64,000 bases of DNA from the NCBI RefSeq assembly GCF_008727925.1, contig NZ_VTWT01000004.1, forward strand, positions 124,001 to 188,000, given 5' to 3'. The notes under the pieces were generated by a model, which was not told the DNA's origin, searched no databases, and was given only the letters and a program-made list of their open reading frames with translations. The first letter of the stretch is position 1; the number at the start of each line of letters is the position of its first letter. Position numbers and translations under genes: made by a program. Of the stretch, positions 26,031 to 35,390 are shown one piece after another. The stretch is from Adhaeribacter soli (lineage in GTDB: Bacteria; Bacteroidota; Bacteroidia; Cytophagales; Hymenobacteraceae).

Positions 26031-27377
26031 ATGAAAATAGCAATCTTAGGTTCCGGGGAAAGTGGGGTAGGGGCGGCCTTGCTGGCGAAAGCCAGAGGCT
26101 ACGATGTTTTCGTTTCTGATAAAGGCGAGATCAAAGGCGAATACAAGTTCAAGCTGCAGCAGGCGGGTATTCCTTACGAAGAAGGTCAGCATACCGAAAG
26201 CCGGATTCTGGATGCCAACGAGATCATTAAAAGTCCGGGCATTCCGGAGAAAGCACCTTTGGTGCAGGAGGCTTATGCCCGCCAGATTCCGGTGATTTCT
26301 GAGATCGAATTTGCCGGCCGCTACAGCAAAGCGAAGTTCATTTGCATTTCCGGAACGAACGGAAAAACCACTACCACGCTGCTTACTTATCACCTGCTTA
26401 AAAGTGCGGGGCTGAATGTAGGCCTGGCGGGAAACATCGGTGAAAGTCTGGCGGAAAAAGTAATTGAAGATACCTACGATTATTATGTACTGGAACTAAG
26501 CAGCTTTCAGCTCGACGGCATGTACAGTTTCAAAGCTGACATTGCGGTGCTGCTCAACATCACGCCCGACCACCTGGATCGCTACAATTACAGCATGGAA
26601 AACTACGCGCTTTCCAAACTTCGGCTCACGCAAAACCAGACTTCGGAAGATTACTTTATTTACAACCAGGAAGACCCGCTGATTTTTCAGTACTTCAAAC
26701 CGGCAGCTTTTGCCGGCCAAACCATACCATTTGCGCTCGAAAAACGCGAGCATGCTAAAGCCTGGTTCGAAGGGAATAAAATGGTGCTGGGTTTTGCGCC
26801 CGGAAACGCTACTGTTTCCACCGAAAACTCCCCTCTGATCGGCAAGCACAACCAGTACAATTCGTTAGCAGCCGTTTCGGTGGCTAAGCTGTTAGGTTTA
26901 ACCGAAGCACAAATTGAAGCTGCATTAGCAACCTTCGAAAATGCGGAGCATCGCCTGCAAAAGATCGGCGAAGCGGATGGTGTACTGTACATCAACGATT
27001 CCAAAGCCACGAACGTGGAAGCGGTATGGTTTGCGCTCGAAGGAATTAAACAGCCCATCGTCTGGATTGCCGGCGGCGTGGACAAGGGCAACGATTATGA
27101 AACCCTGAAACCCTTCGCCAAAGAAAAAATTAAAGCGCTCATTTGTTTGGGCAAAGACAACGAGAAACTCAAAACTTCTTTCGGCGGCATTGTTCCGGAA
27201 ATCCGGGAAACGCAACGAGTGGAAGAAGCGGTGCAGATGGCAAAAGACCTGGCAACCGCCGGCGACGTGGTATTGCTTTCTCCGGCTTGCGCCAGTTTCG
27301 ATTTATTCAATAATTACGAGCACCGCGGCCACCGCTTCATGGAAGCCGTGCGGGAAATAGCATTAAAATATAGTTAA
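26031..27377 (+). CDS. murD: UDP-MurNAc-L-alanine:D-glutamate ligase MurD
   Basis: Cytoplasmic Mur ligase adding D-Glu to UDP-MurNAc-L-Ala. 448 residues. N-terminal Rossmann domain begins IAILGSGESGVGAALLA; the ATP loop is CISGTNGKTTTT (near 105-116); the central and C-terminal ligase domains follow, with NDSKATNVEA and WIAGGVDKGND. The final segment LLSPACASFDLFNNYEHRG is characteristic of MurD. Its stop codon lies within the left arm of an inverted repeat that fills the spacer to ftsW. Confidence 0.97.
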   Translation: MKIAILGSGESGVGAALLAKARGYDVFVSDKGEIKGEYKFKLQQAGIPYEEGQHTESRILDANEIIKSPGIPEKAPLVQEAYARQIPVISEIEFAGRYSKAKFICISGTNGKTTTTLLTYHLLKSAGLNVGLAGNIGESLAEKVIEDTYDYYVLELSSFQLDGMYSFKADIAVLLNITPDHLDRYNYSMENYALSKLRLTQNQTSEDYFIYNQEDPLIFQYFKPAAFAGQTIPFALEKREHAKAWFEGNKMVLGFAPGNATVSTENSPLIGKHNQYNSLAAVSVAKLLGLTEAQIEAALATFENAEHRLQKIGEADGVLYINDSKATNVEAVWFALEGIKQPIVWIAGGVDKGNDYETLKPFAKEKIKALICLGKDNEKLKTSFGGIVPEIRETQRVEEAVQMAKDLATAGDVVLLSPACASFDLFNNYEHRGHRFMEAVREIALKYS

Positions 27378-27469
27378 GAGTTAAAAGTTATGAGTTTAAA
27401 GTTTTTTAGGTTTCAGCATAGCCTTTTAAATCTCAACTCATAACTTTTAACTCATAACTTTTAACTCTT
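27376..27469. repeat. Inverted AT-rich arms filling the murD-ftsW spacer
   Basis: AAGAGTTAAAAGTTATGAGT (27376 onward, 21 bp to 27396) is a perfect complement of the tract at 27449-27469. The left arm overlaps the last two bases of the murD stop codon and the right arm ends 7 bases before the ftsW ATG. The right side also has a second tandem copy of the ACTCATAACTTTTA unit. Confidence 0.85.
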
Positions 27470-27476
27470 TTAAAGT

Positions 27477-28658
27477 ATGGAAAAGGCAAAGTTATGGCTG
27501 CAGGAGAACCTGAAAGGTGACCCGATCTTATGGGGCATCATCATTGCGTTCTCGCTTATCAGTATCCTGGTAGTGTATTCGGCTACCGGCACGCTGGCGT
27601 ACAAAAAAATGAGCGGCAATACCGAGTATTTTCTTTTCAAGCATAGCAGTCTGATCTTCGTGGGCCTCATTTTTATGTGGTTTGCGCATAAGATCAACTA
27701 CAAATATTACTCGAAGCTTTCATTGCTGGCTTTGTGCTTATCGGTGCCCTTGCTGCTGTTTGCCTGGAAATTCGGTTCCAACCTGAACGATGCTTCGCGC
27801 TGGATCCGAATTCCGCTTATCAACCAGACATTCCAGCCTTCCGACTTAGCGAAACTTGCCCTTATTTCGCACCTGGCCAGTATGCTTTCCAAGCGACAAA
27901 TGAACATCGATGCGGTAAAGGAAACTCTGATCCCGATCCTGTTGTGGTGCGGCGGCATTTGCGGCCTGATCATGCTGAGTAACATTTCTTCCGGCTTGTT
28001 GCTGTTTGCTACCTGTCTGCTGTTAATGTTTATCGGTCGCGTTCCCATGAAATACATTGGCATGCTGATCATTGTGGGCGCGATCTTCGGAAGCGTGGCC
28101 CTGGCCGTCGGGCAACGGATGGGCACGGCAATCAGCCGGATCGAGAAGTTCATGGATAAAGACGAAGTGCCTTTTCAGCTTGAGCAATCTTACATTGCCA
28201 TTGCAACCGGCGGCGTAGTGGGCAAAGGTCCGGGCAACTCCGACCAACGTAACTTCCTGCCGCACCCGTACTCCGACTTTATTTATGCCATTATCATTGA
28301 AGAATACGGTATTGTGGGCGGCGTAGTAATTCTGTTTTTATACCTGGCTTTTCTCTACCGCGGCATGATTGTGGTAGCCCGAAGTTCAGGCGCATTCGGC
28401 GGCTTGCTTTCGGCGGGGCTAAGTTTCAGTCTCGTCATCCAGGCCATGATCAACATGGGCGTAGCCGTAGGGCTCGGTCCGATCACCGGTTTGCCCCTGC
28501 CGCTATTAAGTATGGGTGGTACTTCCCTGATCTTTACCGGTATTTCCATGGGTATTATTTTATCTGTGAGCCGGAACGAAATGGAGCCGCCTTTTACCAA
28601 AGAAAACACCAAACCGAAAATAAAACCGGCCGCCGAAAATGTATTAGTCAATGCCTGA
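27477..28658 (+). CDS. ftsW: SEDS-family peptidoglycan glycosyltransferase FtsW
   Basis: Polytopic membrane glycosyltransferase that polymerises lipid II at the septum in partnership with FtsI. 393 residues with about ten membrane segments. SEDS motifs are visible: WIRIP (for the family WI..), FQPSDLAKLALI, the extracellular loop with SYIAIATGGVVGKGPGNS, HPYSDFIYAIIIEEYG and GLPLPLLSMGGTSL near the end. It overlaps murG by eight bases. Confidence 0.96.
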   Translation: MEKAKLWLQENLKGDPILWGIIIAFSLISILVVYSATGTLAYKKMSGNTEYFLFKHSSLIFVGLIFMWFAHKINYKYYSKLSLLALCLSVPLLLFAWKFGSNLNDASRWIRIPLINQTFQPSDLAKLALISHLASMLSKRQMNIDAVKETLIPILLWCGGICGLIMLSNISSGLLLFATCLLLMFIGRVPMKYIGMLIIVGAIFGSVALAVGQRMGTAISRIEKFMDKDEVPFQLEQSYIAIATGGVVGKGPGNSDQRNFLPHPYSDFIYAIIIEEYGIVGGVVILFLYLAFLYRGMIVVARSSGAFGGLLSAGLSFSLVIQAMINMGVAVGLGPITGLPLPLLSMGGTSLIFTGISMGIILSVSRNEMEPPFTKENTKPKIKPAAENVLVNA

Positions 28659-29760
28659 GCAGAATAAAAAATACCGGATCATCATCAGCGGCGGCGGCAC
28701 CGGCGGACATATTTTTCCGGCTGTGGCCATCGCAAACCAGTTTAAAGTGGTTTACCCAAACGCTGAAATTTTATTTGTGGGCGCGAACGGCCGCATGGAA
28801 ATGACCCGCGTGCCGGAAGCCGGTTACAAAATTGTGGGCCTCAACATTGCCGGTTTGCAGCGCAAGCTCACGCTTCAGAATTTAAGTTTTCCGTTTAAGG
28901 TGCTGAGCAGTATTTCCGCCGCTAAAAAGATCATCGAAGACTTTAAGCCCGATGCCGTGGTTGGGGTAGGAGGATATGCGAGCGCGCCGGTTTTGTTTGC
29001 GGCAACTTCCAAAAAAATTCCGGCCTTAATTCAGGAACAAAATTCCCATGCCGGTATTACCAATAAACTTTTAGCTAAACGGGTTCGGAAAATTTGCGTG
29101 GCTTACGAAGGCATGGAGAAGTATTTTCCGGCCGATAAAATTGTGCTTACCGGAAACCCGGTGCGAAGCGACATTATCGGCTGCAATACTAAACGCTTCA
29201 TAGCGCTTTCACACTTCAACCTGCAGCCAAACAAGAAAACCATTCTGGTAATTGGCGGCAGCCTCGGCGCCCGAACGCTAAACGAAAGCACCGCGCAAAG
29301 CCTGAACCAACTGGTAGCGGAAGGGTATCAACTGATCTGGCAAACCGGAAAAACGTACCATCAAACCGCTCAGGAAAAAAGCGCTGAATTGTCAGAAAAA
29401 GGCGTTCGCGTTTTCGACTTCATAAAGACCATGGACCTGGCTTATGCCGCTTCTGATCTGGTAATTTCCCGCGCCGGTGCTTTGTCTATTTCTGAACTCT
29501 GCCTCGCCGGAAAGCCTGCCATTTTAGTGCCTTCCCCGAACGTAGCCGAAGACCACCAGACTAAAAATGCTATGGCCCTGGTGCAAAAAAGTGCCGCCGT
29601 ACTGGTAAAGGATTCGGAAGCAAATACCAAACTCTACCCCGAAGCTTTTGCTCTGTTGAAGAACGAAGCGAAACTACAGGAACTAAGCACGAATGTGTTA
29701 AGCATGAGCAAACCGGGAGCCACCGCCGAAATTGTAAACGAACTGATTAAGTTATTGTAA
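28651..29760 (+). CDS. murG: UDP-GlcNAc transferase MurG (lipid II synthesis)
   Basis: Peripheral membrane glycosyltransferase (GT28) converting lipid I to lipid II. 369 residues in two Rossmann domains. The N-terminal G-loop is SGGGTGGHIFPAVAIA; the second G-loop is GVGGYASAPV; the C-terminal donor site includes VIGGSLGARTLN and SRAGALSISEL. The start overlaps ftsW by eight bases. The stop is immediately followed by TTCGAA-type repeat sequence. Confidence 0.97.
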   Translation: MPEQNKKYRIIISGGGTGGHIFPAVAIANQFKVVYPNAEILFVGANGRMEMTRVPEAGYKIVGLNIAGLQRKLTLQNLSFPFKVLSSISAAKKIIEDFKPDAVVGVGGYASAPVLFAATSKKIPALIQEQNSHAGITNKLLAKRVRKICVAYEGMEKYFPADKIVLTGNPVRSDIIGCNTKRFIALSHFNLQPNKKTILVIGGSLGARTLNESTAQSLNQLVAEGYQLIWQTGKTYHQTAQEKSAELSEKGVRVFDFIKTMDLAYAASDLVISRAGALSISELCLAGKPAILVPSPNVAEDHQTKNAMALVQKSAAVLVKDSEANTKLYPEAFALLKNEAKLQELSTNVLSMSKPGATAEIVNELIKLL

Positions 29761-30092
29761 GTTCGAATGTTCGAGGTTCGAATTTTCGATTTTTGAAATA
29801 GAAGTTGAAATTAAAACTTGCCGTTGTTGGTGTTTTCACCAACAACCGTACTGCAGCTTTTATATCTGTCATCCTGAGCGATAGTGAAGGAACTCGTTGG
29901 CTCTCAGTAGAAATCTTAGAAAAAACGGTACTGCTGTGAGCCGACGAGTTGTTTCGCTGACGCTCAACATGACAAAACTTTTATTAAAGTAGCTCTTGAT
30001 AAAATACGCTATTGCTTTCGGCATAAAAAGTAAGTTACACATTTAAATCTTCGAAAATTCGAACATTCGAAAATTCGAACATTCGAACAATT
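29761..30092. repeat. Inverted TTCGAA-type arms with two inner palindromes, murG-murC spacer
   Basis: The arm at 29761-29797 (GTTCGAATGTTCGAGGTTCG and onward) begins at the murG stop and is matched in inverted form by 30050-30092, which ends nine bases before the murC ATG. Between them lie a perfect GTTGTTGGTG hairpin (29823-29846) and a copy of the dispersed palindrome (29867-29974). The 341-bp spacer holds no gene. Confidence 0.75.
29867..29974. repeat. Dispersed palindromic element, copy 2
   Basis: The left arm (29867-29903), from TGTCATCCTGAGCGATAG to GTTGGCTC, pairs imperfectly with the right arm (29938-29974), from GAGCCGACGAG to CAACATGACA. It is the same family as 6555-6672 and 58537-58636 and here lies inside the dcw cluster. 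Confidence 0.75.
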
Positions 30093-30101
30093 GAAAAAAA
30101 C

Positions 30102-31523
30102 ATGGAACCAACAACTAACAACCAACAACGAACAACGAATTACAAATACATCTACTTCTTAGGAATTGGCGGTATTGGCATGAGTGCGATTGCGCGTTGG
30201 TTCCGGGCGAATGGCAAACCGGTTTGGGGCTACGATAAAACCGAAACGCCGCTAACCAAAGCCTTAACTTCCGAAGGCGTAAATATTCATTACGAAGATG
30301 ATGTGAACCTGATCCCGAAGGAAGTTCTGGAAAACAAAGCCGAAACCTTGGTGGTGCTTACGCCGGCTGTTCCGCAGGATCATGCTGAACTGAATTTTTT
30401 CCGCCGCGAAGGCTATACCATTAAAAAACGTTCCGAAGTTTTGGGTGTGATCACGGCTGATGCCTACACGGTGGCCGTTGCCGGCACGCACGGCAAAACC
30501 AGTACTTCCGCCATGATCGCGCATTTGCTTAAAGATGCCGGGGTAAGTTGCGCGGCCTTTTTAGGGGGTATTTCGGTAAACCTGAATTCGAATTTACTCC
30601 TGGGCGATGCGAAGAAGAATGGCAAACCCATTGTAGTGGTAGAAGCCGATGAATACGACCGTTCTTTCCTCACGCTGCACCCGGACATTGCCATTGTTAC
30701 TTCCTCCGATGCCGACCACCTCGACATTTACGGCGACAAAGATCACCTTATTCATTCCTTTCAGGATTTTATTTTCCAGATAAAGCCCGGCGGCACGCTC
30801 ATTCTCAACAGCAACACCGACCCGCGCCTGACCGAGAAGATCGATCCCTCGGTGAATGTTATTACTTATTCTTTAAACAAAGGCGAGCTGCAGGCAGGTA
30901 ACATTACCGTGCAGGGCCACACGTTTGAATTTAATTTCGAAGGTCCGGGAAAAAATATTGCTAACCTGAAATTGCCGGTGCCGGGTTTTCACAATGTGGA
31001 AAACATGCTGGCCGCCCTGCAGGCTTGTTTGTTATTGGACGTAAACGAAAGCGCGCTCCGGGAAGGGGTAAAGCATTACAAGGGCGTAAAACGACGTTTC
31101 GAATTCGTAGCTGAAACTGGTGAAAAAGTCTACATCGATGATTATGCGCATCATCCCACTGAGATTGAGGCGTTTGTGAGATCATTGAAAGCGCTTTATC
31201 CGGGGAAAAAGATCAAGCTTATTTTTCAGCCGCACCTGTTTACCCGCACCCGCGATTTTGCCGATGGTTTTGCGCAAAGCCTGAGCCCGGCCGACGAAGT
31301 AGTGCTGCTCGATATCTATCCGGCGCGCGAAAAACCGATCCCCGGAATTACTTCCGAAATTATCCTGAAAAAAATCACGAGTTCACGAAAATCTTTGCAA
31401 ACCAAAGAAGAAGTATTGCTAAATTTGCAATCCGAAAATAGCTTCGATGTGTTGGCTACGGTAGGTGCAGGCGATATCGATACTTTGGTAACGCCAATAA
31501 AAAATATTTTAGAAAAAAAGTAA
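30102..31523 (+). CDS. murC: UDP-MurNAc:L-alanine ligase MurC
   Basis: Cytoplasmic Mur ligase adding the first residue, L-Ala, to UDP-MurNAc. 473 residues. The Rossmann start is YFLGIGGIGMSAIARWF, the ATP loop is AGTHGKTSTSAM, and the central Mg/His region VVEADEYDRSF and the C-terminal DDYAHHPTEI are intact. The first 13 residues (MEPTTNNQQRTTN) are low complexity, encoded by an ACAAC-type tract, and look like repeat DNA recruited as the N-terminus; no better start exists downstream before the conserved core. Followed 13 bases later by ftsQ. Confidence 0.95.
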   Translation: MEPTTNNQQRTTNYKYIYFLGIGGIGMSAIARWFRANGKPVWGYDKTETPLTKALTSEGVNIHYEDDVNLIPKEVLENKAETLVVLTPAVPQDHAELNFFRREGYTIKKRSEVLGVITADAYTVAVAGTHGKTSTSAMIAHLLKDAGVSCAAFLGGISVNLNSNLLLGDAKKNGKPIVVVEADEYDRSFLTLHPDIAIVTSSDADHLDIYGDKDHLIHSFQDFIFQIKPGGTLILNSNTDPRLTEKIDPSVNVITYSLNKGELQAGNITVQGHTFEFNFEGPGKNIANLKLPVPGFHNVENMLAALQACLLLDVNESALREGVKHYKGVKRRFEFVAETGEKVYIDDYAHHPTEIEAFVRSLKALYPGKKIKLIFQPHLFTRTRDFADGFAQSLSPADEVVLLDIYPAREKPIPGITSEIILKKITSSRKSLQTKEEVLLNLQSENSFDVLATVGAGDIDTLVTPIKNILEKK

Positions 31524-31536
31524 AAAAACATTGGCA

Positions 31537-32304
31537 ATGCCATTGAACCGTAAAATAAAATCGCTAATTTTTGCCCTCTGTTGCGTGGCGGTTTTCGGTG
31601 CTCTGGCTTACTTTGCCGATTTGCGCCAGCAACAGAAAACAATAAATAAAGTGAGCATTGCTATTGAAAATGAATACAATAATTACTTTATTAGCGACAG
31701 GGAAGTAACGGAGTTGCTTACCAAAAGCGGAACTGAGAAAATTACCGGTTTACGCCGGAACGAGATCAACCTGAAGAACCTTGAACAGCGCATTACCGCG
31801 CACAAATTTGTGAAGGAAGCCCAGGTATCGCGCGATTTAAAAGGAAATTTACGAGTAAGCATAAAACAGAACAGGCCTATAGCAAGAATTATACAGCCCG
31901 AGTCCGATCAGGACGTTTACATCGACGACGAAGGGAACATCCTTCCCTTATCCGAACGTTTTACCGCCCGCGTAATTCCGATCACCAAGTCGGAAAAATC
32001 TCCAGCGCTGAACAACGCTTTTTTTCAGGACTCGGTAGGTCAATCCTACCTGTCCTTGTTGCAGTTTATTGACCACGATAGCTTCTGGAAAGCCCAGCTG
32101 GCCCAAATGCACATAGATGCGAAAGGCAAAGTGAGCTTTATGCCGCAAGTCGGCGACCAGGTTATCGAGTTCGGCTTGCCGGAAGACATCGAACGGAAGT
32201 TCAAAAAACTGATGATCGTTTATAAGCACGTGCTGCCGCAAATGGGGTGGAACAAGTATAAACGGGTTAATATAGAATTCAATGATCAGATTATCTGTGA
32301 ATAA
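31537..32304 (+). CDS. ftsQ: Cell division protein FtsQ/DivIB
   Basis: Bitopic divisome protein linking FtsA/FtsZ-stage assembly to FtsL, FtsB and FtsWI. 255 residues from ATG 31537 (a TTG two codons upstream is possible but less likely). There is a short cytoplasmic start, a membrane segment at about 8-27 (LIFALCCVAVFGALAYFA), a weak POTRA region (about 40-110, ending with DLKGNLRVSIKQNRPIARI) and an FtsQ domain (DVYIDDEGNILPLSERF). Assigned mainly from position murC-ftsQ-ftsA and this layout. Confidence 0.9.
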   Translation: MPLNRKIKSLIFALCCVAVFGALAYFADLRQQQKTINKVSIAIENEYNNYFISDREVTELLTKSGTEKITGLRRNEINLKNLEQRITAHKFVKEAQVSRDLKGNLRVSIKQNRPIARIIQPESDQDVYIDDEGNILPLSERFTARVIPITKSEKSPALNNAFFQDSVGQSYLSLLQFIDHDSFWKAQLAQMHIDAKGKVSFMPQVGDQVIEFGLPEDIERKFKKLMIVYKHVLPQMGWNKYKRVNIEFNDQIICE

Positions 32305-32313
32305 AATATAGCT

Positions 32314-33645
32314 ATGCAAAACGATAAAATAGTAGTAGGCCTCGACATCGGAACAACCAAGATCTGTGCATTGGTTGGGCGCAAAAACGAATACGGAAAG
32401 CTGGAGATCCTCGGTATGGGTAAAGCGAATTCCGAAGGGGTCGTGAGGGGCATCGTTAGCAACATCGACAAAACCGTAGACGCCATTAAGAAAGCCATCC
32501 TTCAGGCGGAAGAGCAATCCGGCATAAACATTGGCGTAGTGAACGTAGGCATTGCCGGGCAGCACATTAAAAGCCTGCAGCACAACGGCAGCATCACCCG
32601 CGCAACTGTAGACAATGAGATCACCATCGAAGACGTAAACCGTCTGACCAACGATATGTACCGGCTGGTAACGCCTCCGGGTTCCGAGATTATTCACGTA
32701 ATGCCACAGGATTATAAAGTGGATTACGAAGAAGGCATTATGGATCCGGTAGGGATGAGCGGCGTGCGCCTGGAGGGTAACTTCCACATCATTACCGCGC
32801 AAAGCAATGCCATCAACAACATTAACAAGTGCGTAACCCGCGCCGGCCTCGAGATCGAGAACCTGATCCTGGAGCCGCTTGCTTCTTCTATGTCTGTTTT
32901 AAGCGAAGAAGAAAAAGAAGCCGGTGTTGCGTTGGTAGATATTGGTGGCGGAACCACAGATTTAGCTATCTTTAAGGATAATATCATCCGGCACGCGGCT
33001 GTTCTTCCTTTCGGCGGTAACATTATTACTTCCGATATTAAGCAGGGCTGCATGGTAATGCAGAACCAGGCCGAAGCGCTTAAGGTGAAGTTTGGCAAAG
33101 CCATTGCCGACGAAGCCTCTGAGAATGAGATCGTTTCGATTCCTGGCCTTCGTGACCGGACCCCGAAAGAAATTTCTTTGAAAAATCTTGCATATATTAT
33201 AGAAGCAAGAATGGAAGAAATTATTGAACTTGTTTATTCAGAAATTGTTCGGTCTGGGTACGCAAATAATCTGGCAGCCGGTATCGTGATTACGGGTGGT
33301 GGTGCGCAACTGCAGAATTTAGTGCAGCTGGCCGAGTACCTGACCGGTATGGATGCCCGCATCGGTTACCCGAACGAACACCTAGGCAAAAGCAAGATCG
33401 ACGCCGTGAAAAGCCCGACCTATGCTACATCCGTAGGCCTGGTTCTGGCGGGTTACCAGTCTCTGGACGACCGCATGAACCGGTACATGGAAGCCAGAGA
33501 AGAGAACAGCGTGCGACGCGAAGAAAACCGTCCGGCAGCCAAGATCTCGGGTTCCAGCAGCGGCGGCGATTTCTTCAAGAAGATCATCGACCGGACCAAA
33601 GGCCTGTTGATCGATGACTTCGACGACAAACAACAGAATTACTAA
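32314..33645 (+). CDS. ftsA: Cell division protein FtsA
   Basis: Actin-fold ATPase that anchors FtsZ to the membrane. 443 residues. Phosphate-1 motif VGLDIGTTKICALVG is at the start; the SHS2 subdomain (about 80-165) and phosphate-2 (GVALVDIGGGTTDLAIF, near 207) and adenosine (GIVITGGGAQLQNL) motifs follow. The C-terminus (FFKKIIDRTKGLLIDD) is an amphipathic membrane-targeting helix. The start is nine bases after ftsQ and the stop 23 bases before ftsZ. Confidence 0.97.
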   Translation: MQNDKIVVGLDIGTTKICALVGRKNEYGKLEILGMGKANSEGVVRGIVSNIDKTVDAIKKAILQAEEQSGINIGVVNVGIAGQHIKSLQHNGSITRATVDNEITIEDVNRLTNDMYRLVTPPGSEIIHVMPQDYKVDYEEGIMDPVGMSGVRLEGNFHIITAQSNAINNINKCVTRAGLEIENLILEPLASSMSVLSEEEKEAGVALVDIGGGTTDLAIFKDNIIRHAAVLPFGGNIITSDIKQGCMVMQNQAEALKVKFGKAIADEASENEIVSIPGLRDRTPKEISLKNLAYIIEARMEEIIELVYSEIVRSGYANNLAAGIVITGGGAQLQNLVQLAEYLTGMDARIGYPNEHLGKSKIDAVKSPTYATSVGLVLAGYQSLDDRMNRYMEAREENSVRREENRPAAKISGSSSGGDFFKKIIDRTKGLLIDDFDDKQQNY

Positions 33646-33668
33646 TAATACTATAAGCGGCAATCATT

Positions 33669-35390
33669 ATGACCTTTTCTTCTTACAAATTTGACGTTCC
33701 GGCACAGAACAAATCCATCATTAAGGTGATAGGAGTGGGCGGCGGCGGCAGCAATGCGGTTAACCACATGTTCGGGCAAGGAATTAAGGATGTGGAATTT
33801 GTGGTTTGTAATACCGATGCCCAAGCTTTAAAAAGCAGCACGGTACCAAACAAACTGCAGATCGGGGTTGATTTAACGGAGGGTTTAGGGGCAGGCGCCA
33901 ACCCGGAGAGAGGTAAACAAGCTGCAATCGAAAGCAAAGAACAGATCCGCGAATTACTGGGTACCGACACCAAGATGGTATTCATTACGGCGGGTATGGG
34001 TGGCGGAACCGGAACCGGTGCCGCCCCGGTAATTGCCAAAGTTGCCAAAGAACTCGATATTCTAACGGTTGGTATCGTAACGGCGCCTTTCATGTTCGAA
34101 GGACGTAAGAAGCGTGTTGCCGCCGATAACGGAATTAAAGAACTTTCCGACAATTGCGATACTGTACTGGTAATTCTGAACGACAAGCTCCGCGAAATTT
34201 TCGGCAACCTGCCGATCCGCGCCGCTTTCGCCAAAGCCGATAATGTATTAACCACTGCCGCTAAAAGTATTGCTGAAATTATTACGGTTACCTCCGAAGT
34301 TAACGTTGACTTTGAAGATGTGAAAACGGTAATGAAAGACTCCGGCGCTGCCGTAATGGGGTCTGCTATTACCGAAGGGGAGAACCGCGCTCTTCGCGCC
34401 GCCGAAGAAGCCCTTTCTTCGCCTTTGCTGAACAATACCGATATTCACGGCGCTCAGAAAATTCTTCTTTCCATCATGTCCGGCGACCAGGCCGAACTGG
34501 AAATGGACGAGCTGACCGAAATTACCGAATACATCCAGGACAAAGCCGGCGAAGAAGCAGAAGTGATCTTCGGTCACGGCATCGATCCGGAATTAGGCCA
34601 GAGCATTCGCGTTACGGTAATTGCTACTGGCTTTGCCAGAGAAGGCAACAGCATTATGCAAATGTCCGCTTTAAAAAAAATAATGGATCAGGAAGCTGCT
34701 AAACAAGCTGCTCCTGCCCAACCAGATATTTTCAATACCGATTTCAATCCGGTAGTGGAAGCGCCGGCCAAGCCAGTTGCTCCTGCCGCGCCGGCATTTA
34801 CGGCTCCGACACCAGCCCCTTATAATGCACCTGCTCCGGAACCGGTTCGCCTACCGCAACCACAGCCGCAATATGTACAGCCAACGCAACCAGTAACCCC
34901 GCAACAGCCATCTTACCAGCCGCAGCAACCGCAGCATCCGAATAACCAGTTTGCTCAGCCGCAGCAGGCGGTCTATCAGCCGGAGCCTGCTCCGGTGCAA
35001 ATGCCGGAAAGTCCTGCCCGTGTAGTATTCGATCTGGGTGTTGGTCACGAAGTATTTCAGCATGAACTGCCGGCCGGTTACCCGCAGCCGCAATACCAGG
35101 CGCCTGCCACACCCGCAGTTCCGGCAATGGATAACTTCGAGGAAAACGAACGCCTGTTACACCTGGAAAGCGAAGCCCTGAGACAGCGCCGCGAACGTCT
35201 TCGCCGGTTGAGCTCTGAGATTTCCAACGATGCCATCAAGGAGAAACTGGAAGTGCCTGCTTACCTTCGCCGGAACGTGGCCCTGGAAACAGTAGTGCCT
35301 TCCAACGAAAGAAACATCTCCCGTTTCAGCCTGAACGACGACAACGAAATTCTAGGCGACAACCGTTTCCTGCACGATAATGTAGACTAA
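33669..35390 (+). CDS. ftsZ: Cell division GTPase FtsZ
   Basis: Tubulin-like GTPase forming the Z-ring. The globular domain covers residues 1 to about 335: GVGGGGSNAVNHM, the tubulin signature GGGTGTGAAP, and the T7 loop NVDFEDVKTVM. A long Pro/Gln/Ala-rich linker follows (about residues 345-480, for example PQPQPQYVQPTQPVTPQ), making the 573-residue protein much longer than E. coli FtsZ (383). The conserved C-terminal peptide with NRFLHDNVD is intact. It is the last gene of the cluster, ended by a strong terminator. Confidence 0.97.
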   Translation: MTFSSYKFDVPAQNKSIIKVIGVGGGGSNAVNHMFGQGIKDVEFVVCNTDAQALKSSTVPNKLQIGVDLTEGLGAGANPERGKQAAIESKEQIRELLGTDTKMVFITAGMGGGTGTGAAPVIAKVAKELDILTVGIVTAPFMFEGRKKRVAADNGIKELSDNCDTVLVILNDKLREIFGNLPIRAAFAKADNVLTTAAKSIAEIITVTSEVNVDFEDVKTVMKDSGAAVMGSAITEGENRALRAAEEALSSPLLNNTDIHGAQKILLSIMSGDQAELEMDELTEITEYIQDKAGEEAEVIFGHGIDPELGQSIRVTVIATGFAREGNSIMQMSALKKIMDQEAAKQAAPAQPDIFNTDFNPVVEAPAKPVAPAAPAFTAPTPAPYNAPAPEPVRLPQPQPQYVQPTQPVTPQQPSYQPQQPQHPNNQFAQPQQAVYQPEPAPVQMPESPARVVFDLGVGHEVFQHELPAGYPQPQYQAPATPAVPAMDNFEENERLLHLESEALRQRRERLRRLSSEISNDAIKEKLEVPAYLRRNVALETVVPSNERNISRFSLNDDNEILGDNRFLHDNVD

